DNA from: an uncultured SAR116 cluster alpha proteobacterium
Lineage (GTDB): Bacteria > Pseudomonadota > Alphaproteobacteria > Puniceispirillales > Marisalimonadaceae
DNA length: 64,000 nt
NCBI GenBank assembly: GCA_902578805.1
Contig: CACHEH010000002.1
Span: forward strand, 159,095-223,094
Direction of reading: 5' to 3'
The notes under the pieces were generated by a model. It made no database searches, was not told where the DNA came from, and saw nothing but the letters and a program-made list of their open reading frames with translations. Below are positions 56,536-64,000 of this stretch, in pieces; position 1 is the stretch's first letter, and each line of letters starts with the position of its first letter. The position numbers and the translations under genes are program-made.

Positions 56536-57036
56536 ATGAAGCTTAATGAAATAAAAGATAACACTGGTTCAATTAAGACCCGTAAGAGAATTGGTAGAGG
56601 TATTGGTTCAGGAACTGGTAAAACTTCTGGTAAAGGACATAAAGGCCAAAAAGCAAGATCTGGTGTGTCAATCAAAGGGTTTGAAGGTGGTCAGATGCCA
56701 ATTCATAGAAGGTTACCAAAAAGAGGTTTTACTAATATAAATAAAGTAAACTTTGTAGAGTTGAATTTGGATAGGTTACAAATACTTATAGATAAAAAAC
56801 AAATTGACCCTAGTAAAACAATAAATCAAAAAACCTTTTTAGACTTGGGATTAGTTAAATCAAAAAAAATTGGGATAAAGCTTCTAGCTAAAGGTGTTTT
56901 AAAAAATAAAATTGACATAGAAGTCACTGCTTCTTCTAATGCAGCTAAACAAAAAATTGAAAAAATTGGTGGTTCTATAAATATTTTTGGCGAAACAAAA
57001 ACTAAATCAATTAAAGAAAAAAAGTCTGAGGATTAA
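56536..57036 (+). CDS. rplO: Ribosomal protein L15 (uL15)
   Basis: 166 residues. N-terminal Gly/Lys-rich extension (RKRIGRGIGSGTGKTSGKGHKGQKARSG) threads into 23S rRNA; GGQMPIHRRLPKRGF and VTASSNAAKQKIEKIGGSI follow. The C-terminus has a lysine/acidic extension of about 15 residues. AGGAGA lies six bases before the ATG, and secY begins three bases after the stop. Confidence 0.97.
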   Translation: MKLNEIKDNTGSIKTRKRIGRGIGSGTGKTSGKGHKGQKARSGVSIKGFEGGQMPIHRRLPKRGFTNINKVNFVELNLDRLQILIDKKQIDPSKTINQKTFLDLGLVKSKKIGIKLLAKGVLKNKIDIEVTASSNAAKQKIEKIGGSINIFGETKTKSIKEKKSED

Positions 57037-57039
57037 TTT

Positions 57040-58368
57040 ATGGCAAATGAGAGTATGTTTGGTATCTTAGGTCAAGCTACCGAGCTACGCCAAAGAATTT
57101 TATTTACACTTGGTGCGTTGATTATATATAGGCTAGGCACATATATACCTGTACCAGGAATAAATGCTGTTGCATTGTCAGAAATTGTTAACAACACAAA
57201 TAGTGGTGTTCTAGGAATGTTTAATATGTTTTCTGGTGGTGCTTTGGGTAGAATGACCATTTTTGCTCTAACAATACTTCCATACATTTCTGCATCAATA
57301 ATTATGCAACTTATGACTTCAATATCTCCACAAATGTCTCAGCTAAAAAAAGAGGGCGAAACTGGAAGAAAAACCATTAATCAATATACTAGATATCTTA
57401 CAGTGTTACTAGCTACTGTCCAAGCGTATGGATTTGCTGTGGCTCTTGAGGGAACTTCTGGTGCATCAGGTTCACTTGTAAACAATCCAGGTATTTTTTT
57501 TAAAGTTACTACAGTTGTAACGTTAGTCGGGTCTGTTATGTTTTTGCTATGGTTAGGTGAACAAATCACCTCGCGAGGTATAGGTAACGGTGTCTCTTTA
57601 ATTATATTTGCTGGGATAATTGCGGAATTACCCAGGGCACTTGCACAAATTTTAGAACAAGGTAGAACAGGCTCAATTTCCACTTTTTTAATAATTGCGA
57701 TTTTTATCCTTGCTATTTCAGTAATTGTTTTCATTGTTTTTATTGAACGCTCACAAAGAAAAATAATAGTACAATATCCAAAAAGGCAAATGGGCAATAA
57801 AATGTTTGCCGGAGACTCTTCTCACTTGCCCTTAAAAATAAATGTTCCAGGTGTTATACCCCCAATTTTTGCTTCTGCTTTATTACTTCTACCAACTTCC
57901 TTATCGTCATTTTCTGGCTTAGATAGTACTAGTCCTGATTGGGTATTAACTTTAAATTCTTACTTTGGTAGAGGGCAACCTCTTTATTTAGCTCTATATA
58001 TTGGATTAATTGTATTTTTTGCATTTTTCTACACAGCCATTGTTTTTAATCCAGATGAAACTGCTGATAATCTTAAAAAAAATGGTGGTTATGTTCCAGG
58101 AATAAGACCAGGTCCCCCAACAGCAGATTACTTAGATTTTGTTTTAACTAGATTGACAGCTATTGGAGCAACATATCTTGCAGCTGTCTGCATTTTGCCT
58201 GAAATTTTAATATCAAAATATTCAATTCCATTTTATTTAGGTGGAACAAGCTTATTAATCGTGGTCACAGTCTCTATGGATACCGTTTCACAAGCTCAAT
58301 CGCACTTGATTGCTCATAGATATGCAGGTCTAATTAAAAAAACTAACTTAAGAGGTGGGAGACGTTAA
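57040..58368 (+). CDS. secY: SecY, preprotein translocase channel
   Basis: 442 residues with ten predicted transmembrane helices. Forms the inner-membrane SecYEG pore. Helix 2 plug region (GVLGMFNMFSGGALGRMTIFALTILPYISASIIMQL), the cytoplasmic C5 loop (GGYVPGIRPGPPTADYLDFVLTR, with the SecA/ribosome-binding Arg) and the hydrophobic pore-ring isoleucines are present. adk begins on the next base after the stop. Confidence 0.97.
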   Translation: MANESMFGILGQATELRQRILFTLGALIIYRLGTYIPVPGINAVALSEIVNNTNSGVLGMFNMFSGGALGRMTIFALTILPYISASIIMQLMTSISPQMSQLKKEGETGRKTINQYTRYLTVLLATVQAYGFAVALEGTSGASGSLVNNPGIFFKVTTVVTLVGSVMFLLWLGEQITSRGIGNGVSLIIFAGIIAELPRALAQILEQGRTGSISTFLIIAIFILAISVIVFIVFIERSQRKIIVQYPKRQMGNKMFAGDSSHLPLKINVPGVIPPIFASALLLLPTSLSSFSGLDSTSPDWVLTLNSYFGRGQPLYLALYIGLIVFFAFFYTAIVFNPDETADNLKKNGGYVPGIRPGPPTADYLDFVLTRLTAIGATYLAAVCILPEILISKYSIPFYLGGTSLLIVVTVSMDTVSQAQSHLIAHRYAGLIKKTNLRGGRR

Positions 58369-58935
58369 ATGAATTTAATACTTTTCGGACCTCCTGGTGC
58401 TGGTAAAGGGACACAAGCAAAATTATTAATTGATAAATTCAGTATTGTTCAGATCTCAACTGGTGACATGTTAAGAGAGGAAATTAAATCAGGATCTGAT
58501 TTAGGTGATGCTGTGAAATCTATTATGGAAAGAGGAGATTTAATTTCAGATGAAATTATAATGTCAATGATTGAAAAAAGAATTACAAGTGAAGATTGTA
58601 AAAATGGTTTTATTCTGGACGGTTTTCCAAGGACTTATAAACAAGCAGTTAATTTAGATTTGGTTTTAAAAAATTTAAACTTAAAAATTGATAATGTAAT
58701 TGAAATTAATGTAAATGAAGACCTTTTGTTAAAAAGAATAATAAAAAGAGCAGCAGAAAGCAAAACTACAAGAGATGATGACAATTCTAAAATACTAAAA
58801 AACAGAATAAATGTTTATAAAAATGAAACTTTACCCGTGTTAGAATATTATAGAGAATTAAAAAAGCTCCATAGTGTTAATGGAATGCAAGATATAGAAA
58901 AAGTATCAAAAGATATATTAAGTATATTATGTTGA
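58369..58935 (+). CDS. adk: Adenylate kinase, short form
   Basis: 188 residues. Interconverts AMP + ATP and 2 ADP. P-loop FGPPGAGKGTQ (6-16), AMP-binding STGDMLREEI and LDGFPRTYKQA are intact. The LID is the short version, without the four-Cys zinc insertion of long bacterial Adk. The start abuts the secY stop, so it is translationally coupled. The 86-base gap after it carries the alpha-operon promoter. Confidence 0.97.
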   Translation: MNLILFGPPGAGKGTQAKLLIDKFSIVQISTGDMLREEIKSGSDLGDAVKSIMERGDLISDEIIMSMIEKRITSEDCKNGFILDGFPRTYKQAVNLDLVLKNLNLKIDNVIEINVNEDLLLKRIIKRAAESKTTRDDDNSKILKNRINVYKNETLPVLEYYRELKKLHSVNGMQDIEKVSKDILSILC

Positions 58936-58943
58936 TTATACTG

Positions 58944-58971
58944 TTGACTGTTGTTCGGTTAACATTATAAT
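58944..58971 (+). promoter_or_regulatory. sigma70 promoter for the alpha operon (rpsM-rpsK-rpoA-rplQ)
   Basis: TTGACT (58944-58949), 16-bp spacer, perfect TATAAT (58966-58971). Initiation would fall near 58978, 44 bases before the rpsM GTG. One of the best promoter matches in the window. Confidence 0.75.
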
Positions 58972-58975
58972 CCGC

Positions 58976-58998
58976 GATCTATTTACTTTAAATAGATC
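58976..58998 (+). promoter_or_regulatory. 10-bp hairpin at the 5' end of the alpha-operon mRNA
   Basis: GATCTATTTA (58976-58985) and TAAATAGATC (58989-58998) form a perfect stem with the loop CTT. It begins at the expected transcription start and ends 13 bases before AGGAG of rpsM. It has no U-tract, so it is not a normal terminator; possibly a stability element or a ribosomal-protein operator. Confidence 0.55.
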
Positions 58999-59021
58999 TC
59001 AATTAGAAAAAGGAGAGGCTA

Positions 59022-59390
59022 GTGGCGCGTATTGCAGGAGTTAATGTTCCAACTAATAAAAGAGTTCACGTTGCTCTTACATATGTTCATGGTATTGGAT
59101 TGACAAGTTCAAAAAACATATGCAAAAAAGTTGGAATTTCAGAAAATAAAAGAATTAATAATTTATCTGAAGATGAACTTACTAAGATAAGAGATTTAAT
59201 CGACACAGACTATCTTGTTGAGGGTGACTTAAGAAGAAAAACTTCGATGGATATAAAAAGATATTTAGATTTGGGTTGTTTGAGAGGCCTTAGGCATAGA
59301 AAAAACCTTCCAGTAAGAGGTCAAAGAACCCATACAAATGCTAGAACAAGAAAAGGTCCTGCCAAAGCTATTGCAGGAAAAAAGAAATAA
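59022..59390 (+). CDS. rpsM: Ribosomal protein S13 (uS13), GTG start
   Basis: 122 residues. Head protein making inter-subunit bridges. GTG at 59022 follows AGGAG by six bases and gives [26 protein letters not shown]. The C-terminal [26 protein letters not shown] binds the A- and P-site tRNA region. First gene of the alpha operon; rpsK follows after 25 bases. rpmJ and rpsD are absent from this cluster, as usual in alphaproteobacteria. Confidence 0.97.
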   Translation: MARIAGVNVPTNKRVHVALTYVHGIGLTSSKNICKKVGISENKRINNLSEDELTKIRDLIDTDYLVEGDLRRKTSMDIKRYLDLGCLRGLRHRKNLPVRGQRTHTNARTRKGPAKAIAGKKK

Positions 59391-59415
59391 TCTTTTAGAA
59401 GGAGAGCTTATAATA

Positions 59416-59811
59416 ATGGCTAAACAACCTACGCAAACTAGAATTCGTCGGAAAGAAAAAAAGAATGTGACTAATGCTGTAGTCCATGTTAATTCATCAT
59501 TCAATAACACAGTTGTAACAATCACTGATATACAGGGAAACGCTATTTCCTGGTCCTCTTCTGGTACTATGGGTTTTAAGGGTTCTAGAAAATCAACTCC
59601 GTATGCCGCTCAACTGGCGGCTGAAGACGCGGGGAAGAAGGCTTCAGAACACGGTGTGAAGACAGTCGATATACAAGTTCAAGGTCCAGGTTCAGGTAGA
59701 GAATCAGCCTTGAGAGCACTACAAACCATTGGTTTTCAAGTTAATTCAATAAGAGATGTAACACCAATACCACATAATGGATGTAGGCCAAAAAAACGTA
59801 GAAGAGTCTAA
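59416..59811 (+). CDS. rpsK: Ribosomal protein S11 (uS11)
   Basis: 131 residues. Platform protein near the E site and the anti-Shine-Dalgarno helix. The ATG at 59416 has GGAG eleven bases upstream and gives the family N-terminus before [21 protein letters not shown]; an in-frame start inside rpsM is rejected. [37 protein letters not shown] and the [13 protein letters not shown]-terminus are intact. Confidence 0.97.
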   Translation: MAKQPTQTRIRRKEKKNVTNAVVHVNSSFNNTVVTITDIQGNAISWSSSGTMGFKGSRKSTPYAAQLAAEDAGKKASEHGVKTVDIQVQGPGSGRESALRALQTIGFQVNSIRDVTPIPHNGCRPKKRRRV

Positions 59812-59860
59812 AGTAAAATCAAAGAACTTATAACTATTTTTTTATTTACAGAGAGTAATC

Positions 59861-60877
59861 ATGATTGAAAAGAATTGGAAAGAGATAATTAAACCATCTA
59901 AATTAGATGTTAAAGAGGAAAGCAACCTCGAAAACACATCAACTATAATCGCTGAGCCTCTTGAAAGAGGATATGGTGTAACGATTGGCAATGCTTTAAG
60001 AAGAATTCTTCTGTCATCACTACAGGGAACAGCAATAACTTCAATTCAAGTGCAAGGTGTTTTGCATGAATTTTCTTCAATTCCTGGAGTAAGGGAAGAC
60101 CTAACAGACATTATCTTAAACGTTAAAGGTATTAAAGTTAAAATGGAGTATGATGGCATAAAGAAAATTAATCTTAATGTTGAGGGTCCAAAGACTGTAA
60201 CTGCTGGAATGATTGAATGTCCCGCTGAAATTGAAATAATGAATAAGGATCATGAAATTTGTACTCTTGATAATGGCGCAAAATTGTCTGTAGAATTTAC
60301 TGTGGAAAATGGTAAAGGATACGTTTCGTCATCACTTAATCGTAAAGAAGATCTACCAATAGGTGTTATTCCGATTGACGCAATATATAGTCCAATAGTC
60401 CAAGTTTCGTACAATGTTGATAATGCACGTGTTGGTCAACAAACTGATTACGATAAATTGTCATTAGTAGTAACAACGGATGGTTCAGTTTCACCAGAAG
60501 ATGCAGTTGCATTTTCTGCTAGAATAATGCAAGACCAACTAAATAACTTTATAAATTTTGAAGAACCAGAAGAAGAAGAAGCTCCAGAGGTCTTGGAAGA
60601 TCTTCCTTTTAATAAAAATCTTCTCAGAAAAGTAGATGAATTAGAACTATCTGTCAGATCCGCCAATTGTCTTAAGAATGACAATATTGTTTATATTGGT
60701 GATTTAGTACAAAGATCAGAGCCAGAAATGTTACGCACTCCTAATTTTGGCAGAAAAAGTTTAAATGAAATAAGAGAAGTACTAAAAGTTATGGGTTTAG
60801 AGTTAGGTATGGATATTGAAAATTGGCCTCCAGAAAACATAGAAGAGTTAGTAAAAAGAATAGAAGAACCATTCTAA
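59861..60877 (+). CDS. rpoA: RNA polymerase alpha subunit
   Basis: 338 residues. N-terminal dimerisation/assembly domain ([47 protein letters not shown]), an acidic linker ([16 protein letters not shown], about 232-247), and a C-terminal domain ([31 protein letters not shown]) that binds UP elements and activators. 49 bases after rpsK, rplQ 28 bases later. Confidence 0.98.
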   Translation: MIEKNWKEIIKPSKLDVKEESNLENTSTIIAEPLERGYGVTIGNALRRILLSSLQGTAITSIQVQGVLHEFSSIPGVREDLTDIILNVKGIKVKMEYDGIKKINLNVEGPKTVTAGMIECPAEIEIMNKDHEICTLDNGAKLSVEFTVENGKGYVSSSLNRKEDLPIGVIPIDAIYSPIVQVSYNVDNARVGQQTDYDKLSLVVTTDGSVSPEDAVAFSARIMQDQLNNFINFEEPEEEEAPEVLEDLPFNKNLLRKVDELELSVRSANCLKNDNIVYIGDLVQRSEPEMLRTPNFGRKSLNEIREVLKVMGLELGMDIENWPPENIEELVKRIEEPF

Positions 60878-60905
60878 TTGAACTCAAGAGCCTAAGGAGT
60901 ATATT

Positions 60906-61346
60906 ATGAAACATAGAATTAAGGGAAAAAAATTAAACAGAACTTCATCTCACAGAAAGGCTCTGTTTAAGAACATGGCGCAGGCTTTAATTAAGCATGA
61001 GCAAATAATAACAACCTTGCCAAAAGCCAAAACAATGAAACCCATAATAGATAAACTAATTACTTTAGGTAAAAAAGGTAGTTTGCATGCTAGAAGACAA
61101 GCTTTCTCTCACCTAAGAGACAACAACATTGTTTCAAAATTATTTGGCGATCTTGCAGCTAGATATGCAGACAGACAAGGAGGATATTCGAGAGTTTTAA
61201 AGGCAGGATTTAGATATGGAGATGCCGCTGCAATGGCTGTATTAGAACTAGTAGATAGAGACGAAGATGCGCGAGGTAAAGATAGCGGGCCGAAACAGAG
61301 TAGTAATAAAAATGAAGAAGAACAAAAAGAAGCAGTTGCAGGGTAA
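60906..61346 (+). CDS. rplQ: Ribosomal protein L17 (bL17)
   Basis: 146 residues. [34 protein letters not shown] is the family core; [35 protein letters not shown] follows. The C-terminal 25 residues are a charged, probably disordered tail ([14 protein letters not shown]). AAGGAG lies eight bases before the ATG. It ends the ribosomal super-cluster just before a strong terminator. Confidence 0.97.
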   Translation: MKHRIKGKKLNRTSSHRKALFKNMAQALIKHEQIITTLPKAKTMKPIIDKLITLGKKGSLHARRQAFSHLRDNNIVSKLFGDLAARYADRQGGYSRVLKAGFRYGDAAAMAVLELVDRDEDARGKDSGPKQSSNKNEEEQKEAVAG

Positions 61347-61368
61347 TTTTTTGTACTACACAGATTTT

Positions 61369-61403
61369 AAAACCGTTCGAATAATATGAACGGTTTTTTT
61401 TTT
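61369..61403 (+). terminator. Rho-independent terminator after rplQ
   Basis: AAAACCGTTC (61369-61378) pairs perfectly with GAACGGTTTT (61388-61397) around a nine-base loop, followed by further T to 61403 (ten T in total). It closes the transcription unit that began upstream of rpsM. The only textbook intrinsic terminator seen in the window. Confidence 0.92.
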
Positions 61404-61412
61404 GAGTATAAT

Positions 61413-62270
61413 ATGCATTTTGATAAATTTATAGGAATAGATTGGTCTGGCGACAAAAATAGTTTTCAAAAAGGAATTAGTGTTGCTGAATGTATTAGAG
61501 GAAATAAAGCTCCAATTATAGTTAAACCCTTGGATAATAAATATTGGACAAGATCAACTCTAATAGAATGGCTTTATAAAGAAATTAAATTACAAAGAAA
61601 TTTGATAGGATTTGACTTTGCTTTTTCATATCCTTTTTATGACAGATTTAGTTTTTTTCCAGGTATAAAAGATGGTCCTCTTAATTCAGAAAAATTATGG
61701 GAATTGATAGAGACAGCAAACAAAAATTCTAAAAACTTTTATGGTGGAGAGATTTGGGAAAATAATACTTATGGTAAATTTTTTAATTCACCAAAAATGA
61801 AAGGTTTCCTTTATTCAAGTAGAAGAAGATCCACGGAGAGAGTTGCTAAGAAAAAAACACATTCACCAAGTCCAACTTTTAATTGTGTCGGACCTGGTGC
61901 TGTTGGAACAGGTACTTTGGCGGGTATGAGAATTCTTAACTTGCTAAAAAATAAAACCAAAATTTGGCCTTTCGATGAACTAAATTTTTCAAGTAAAAGT
62001 GTTCTTGTTGAAATTTTTCCTACTTATTATTTCAGACTTTCCAAAATTAAACCTGAAAAAAAATTAGGTTACACAATAGAAAATATCAATAAATCATTAA
62101 AATTTTTCAACTCAAACCCCCTCAAAAAAAATCAAATTATTTGTGGTCCTGATCAAGATGATGCTGACTCAATAATTTCGTCAGCTGCATTAAGATTTTT
62201 ATCAACTGACGCAAAAATATGGAATGTTCCAAATTCATCAAAAAAAGAGGGATGGATTTTTGGAGTATAG
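61413..62270 (+). CDS. Predicted RNase-H-fold protein (DUF429-like)
   Basis: About 285 residues, cytoplasmic. The start IGIDWSGDKN has the first acidic residue of an RNase-H-like fold; LIGFDFAFSYPF gives a second, VLVEIFPTYYFR a Glu, and CGPDQDDADSIISSAALRFL a C-terminal Asp cluster. This order matches DUF429 predicted nucleases. No activity is established for the group. The ATG at 61413 is used because an earlier in-frame ATG (61386) lies inside the rplQ terminator loop. No good Shine-Dalgarno. Divergence is high, so family assignment is moderate. Confidence 0.65.
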   Translation: MHFDKFIGIDWSGDKNSFQKGISVAECIRGNKAPIIVKPLDNKYWTRSTLIEWLYKEIKLQRNLIGFDFAFSYPFYDRFSFFPGIKDGPLNSEKLWELIETANKNSKNFYGGEIWENNTYGKFFNSPKMKGFLYSSRRRSTERVAKKKTHSPSPTFNCVGPGAVGTGTLAGMRILNLLKNKTKIWPFDELNFSSKSVLVEIFPTYYFRLSKIKPEKKLGYTIENINKSLKFFNSNPLKKNQIICGPDQDDADSIISSAALRFLSTDAKIWNVPNSSKKEGWIFGV

Positions 62271-62299
62271 ACAAATATAATTGAAAATAGTTATTAATA

Positions 62300-63304
62300 A
62301 TGTTGAATATTGAAATACCTAAAAAAGAGCATGGCACTCGACTCGATAGATGTATCAGAAGACTATTGGGACAGATAAATCAATCAGTTTTAGAAAAGTT
62401 TTTAAGGTCTGGGATGATTTTATTAGATCGCAAAAAAGCTAAATCATCAACTAAGGTATCTTATGGGCAAGAACTAAACTATTCAGAAAAAATAAGTTTT
62501 GATGAACATTTTCAAGTAAAAAAAATAAATAAATTAAAAGAAAAGTATTATAAAAACTTATTTAAAAAAATATTTATACAAGAAACAAGTGAATATATTG
62601 CTATAAATAAACCTAGCGGTCTTGCGGTGCAAGGTGGTAGTAAGCAGAAGTTCCATATTGACGATATGCTCAAGTGTGTTTCTACGAATAATGTTTTACT
62701 AAAACTTGTCCACAGAATTGACAAAGATACATCTGGTTTATTGCTGCTTGCAAAAGAAAATAAAGCAGCTAACAAATTTACATCTTTGTTTAAAGATAGA
62801 AAAATTATTAAAATATATCTGGCTATTGTTTCTCCATGTCCAAATGATGATATAGGCACTATTGATTTGCCATTATCAAAATCTGGTAAAAAAAACTATC
62901 AAAGAATGTCAGTTGATCAAAATATAGGTAAAAGAGCTATAACTGAATATAAAGTTTTAGATAAGGTAGGATCACGTGTGGCTTTAGTTGCTCTTTATCC
63001 AAAAACAGGTCGGACTCATCAATTAAGAGTTCATCTAGAATATATAAATTCCCCTATAGTTGGGGATAATAAATATAGAGGTTTATCAGAAGTTTATATG
63101 TCCGCTCAAAATTTACCCGATCACAAAAAACTTTCTCAGATTAAATGGGTACCAAATAATATTAAGAATTTACAATTACACGCTTATTCAATTAGAATAT
63201 CTGAGAGTGAGACTATTACAGCAGAAGTTTCAGAAGATTTTAAACAAAACCTAAAATTCTTAGGGTTAAAATTACCAAATAAATTACATGATATTTTTAT
63301 TTAA
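62300..63304 (+). CDS. rluC: RluC-like 23S rRNA pseudouridine synthase
   Basis: 334 residues. Converts uridines (955, 2504, 2580 in E. coli) to pseudouridine in 23S rRNA. An N-terminal S4 RNA-binding domain (about 12-65, GTRLDRCIRRLLG...LRSGMILLD) precedes the RluA-type catalytic domain with the active-site Asp in HRIDKDTSG (about Asp141), plus NKPSGLAVQGG and PKTGRTHQLRVHL. RluC and RluD are hard to tell apart; the pairing with a HAD phosphatase in alphaproteobacteria favours RluC. Confidence 0.88.
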   Translation: MLNIEIPKKEHGTRLDRCIRRLLGQINQSVLEKFLRSGMILLDRKKAKSSTKVSYGQELNYSEKISFDEHFQVKKINKLKEKYYKNLFKKIFIQETSEYIAINKPSGLAVQGGSKQKFHIDDMLKCVSTNNVLLKLVHRIDKDTSGLLLLAKENKAANKFTSLFKDRKIIKIYLAIVSPCPNDDIGTIDLPLSKSGKKNYQRMSVDQNIGKRAITEYKVLDKVGSRVALVALYPKTGRTHQLRVHLEYINSPIVGDNKYRGLSEVYMSAQNLPDHKKLSQIKWVPNNIKNLQLHAYSIRISESETITAEVSEDFKQNLKFLGLKLPNKLHDIFI

Positions 63305-63321
63305 TTGTTGGAGAGTATTAA

Positions 63322-63993
63322 TTGTCAGAGGATTTAAAATTAGCTTTATTTGATTATGACGGAACAATAGTCGACTCTGCGATAATGATTGTTCAAGGTG
63401 CTATCGAAGCTTTTAGAATGTGTGGATTACCAGACCCTGATCCAAAAAAAGTTAGAGAAAATATTGGCAAGCCATTGGCGATTGCCCTAGATGAATATAT
63501 GCCTCCAGGTTTTAATGTAAAACCAGAACAAATTTCGGATGCCTATAGAACATGGTATGCAGAACAAGGTAAATTAGGTTTACAAAATGAACCATTATAC
63601 CCTGGATTAGTAAAATTATTAAATGAACTTAAAGAAACTAATTGGTTAATTGGAATTGCAACCAATAAGTCAAGAATTGGATTGACAAATGGTTTGGCAA
63701 AACATGGTTTATCAAAGATTTTTGATATAACAATGAGTACAGACGAAAATATACCCAAACCTAATCCAGCGATGGCAATTAAAGCAATGAATGATTTAGG
63801 TGTGAAAAAGGATCGATGTGTAATGATTGGCGATACAATCAATGATATTGGATTAGGAGTTAATGCCGGTATCATTAGTGTAGGAGTTACATGGGGTTAT
63901 AACAATAAGGAATTATTATCTTCAGCTGGTGCAAGTTATTTAGTCAATGACTCGATTGAATTGAGTAGATTAATGAAAACAATATGTCCCTAA
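63322..63993 (+). CDS. HAD-superfamily phosphatase, phosphoglycolate-phosphatase-like, TTG start
   Basis: 223 residues. Motif I DYDGTIVDSA (nucleophile Asp11 and Asp13), motif II Thr/Ser in IGIATNKS, motif III Lys in PKPNPAMA, and motif IV MIGDTINDIG are complete, with an alpha-helical C1 cap. Resembles Gph/PGP-type phosphatases; the substrate may be phosphoglycolate or another sugar phosphate. TTG at 63322 is taken from GGAG eight bases upstream. 17 bases after rluC, so probably one operon. Confidence 0.87.
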   Translation: MSEDLKLALFDYDGTIVDSAIMIVQGAIEAFRMCGLPDPDPKKVRENIGKPLAIALDEYMPPGFNVKPEQISDAYRTWYAEQGKLGLQNEPLYPGLVKLLNELKETNWLIGIATNKSRIGLTNGLAKHGLSKIFDITMSTDENIPKPNPAMAIKAMNDLGVKKDRCVMIGDTINDIGLGVNAGIISVGVTWGYNNKELLSSAGASYLVNDSIELSRLMKTICP

Positions 63994-64000
63994 AATGAAA

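Noticed and set aside
61386..61412. Earlier in-frame ATG for the RNase-H-fold gene
   Set aside because: It lies in the loop and stem of the rplQ terminator, and the extra nine residues are encoded by the T-run.
63995..64000. ATG after the HAD gene, possibly the start of a further gene
   Set aside because: Only two codons are in the window; no product can be supported.

Overview
The window is an AT-rich chromosomal segment with short intergenic gaps. It is most likely from a free-living, probably marine, alphaproteobacterium. The evidence is the division/cell-wall order mraZ-rsmH-ftsL-ftsI-murE-murF-mraY, a class A RNase P RNA, a DjlA-type J protein, an alphaproteobacterial EF-Tu sequence, a short adenylate kinase directly after secY, an alpha operon without rpsD, and the pair RluC-HAD phosphatase. 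The order or genus cannot be fixed from the sequence alone. No phage, insertion sequence, CRISPR array or plasmid gene was seen. No gene-free stretch exceeds 300 bases, apart from the one filled by rnpB.

Layout. (1) 1-7180, minus strand: a dcw cluster for peptidoglycan synthesis and division, cut at the left edge inside mraY. Upstream of mraZ lie four 10-bp-periodic TGGGA-type repeats, a probable MraZ operator. (2) 7363-10296, minus strand: rnpB with its own promoter, an ABC-F ATPase (Uup type) and DjlA. (3) 10408-18145: small operons and single genes, namely a TusA-like protein, PlsC, a DUF2237 protein, a 62-aa protein, bactofilin, NudC, an old-yellow-enzyme reductase, a voltage-gated K+ channel, an SDR, a nitroreductase and an alpha/beta hydrolase. 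(4) 18279-22077: a family III CoA-transferase and a crotonase-fold protein facing an amidohydrolase and a beta-hydroxyacid dehydrogenase. This looks like a small-molecule catabolic island. (5) 22204-29114, plus strand: a DMT transporter, an SDR, a GNAT acetyltransferase, a Gfo/Idh/MocA oxidoreductase, then a tightly coupled trio of a DUF4956 membrane protein, a large exported CotH-like/beta-helix protein and a VTC-domain (polyphosphate-polymerase-like) protein. The trio is the least understood part of the window.

(6) 29115-61403: the translation/transcription super-cluster. It holds tRNA-Thr and rlmB (minus), then tRNA-Tyr, tuf, tRNA-Trp, secE, nusG, rplK, rplA, L10 leader, rplJ, rplL, rpoB, rpoC, a str promoter, rpsL, rpsG, fusA, a second tuf, and the S10, spc and alpha ribosomal operons with secY, adk and rpoA, ending at a clear intrinsic terminator after rplQ. 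The two tuf genes and about 38 bases of flanking DNA form an apparently identical 1229-bp direct repeat. Several leaders carry inverted repeats placed where autogenous control by ribosomal proteins would be expected. (7) 61413-63993: a predicted RNase-H-fold protein, a pseudouridine synthase and a HAD phosphatase.

Together the window encodes the core growth machinery (wall synthesis, tRNA processing, RNA polymerase, ribosome, elongation factors, Sec translocon) with two accessory metabolic or envelope islands between.
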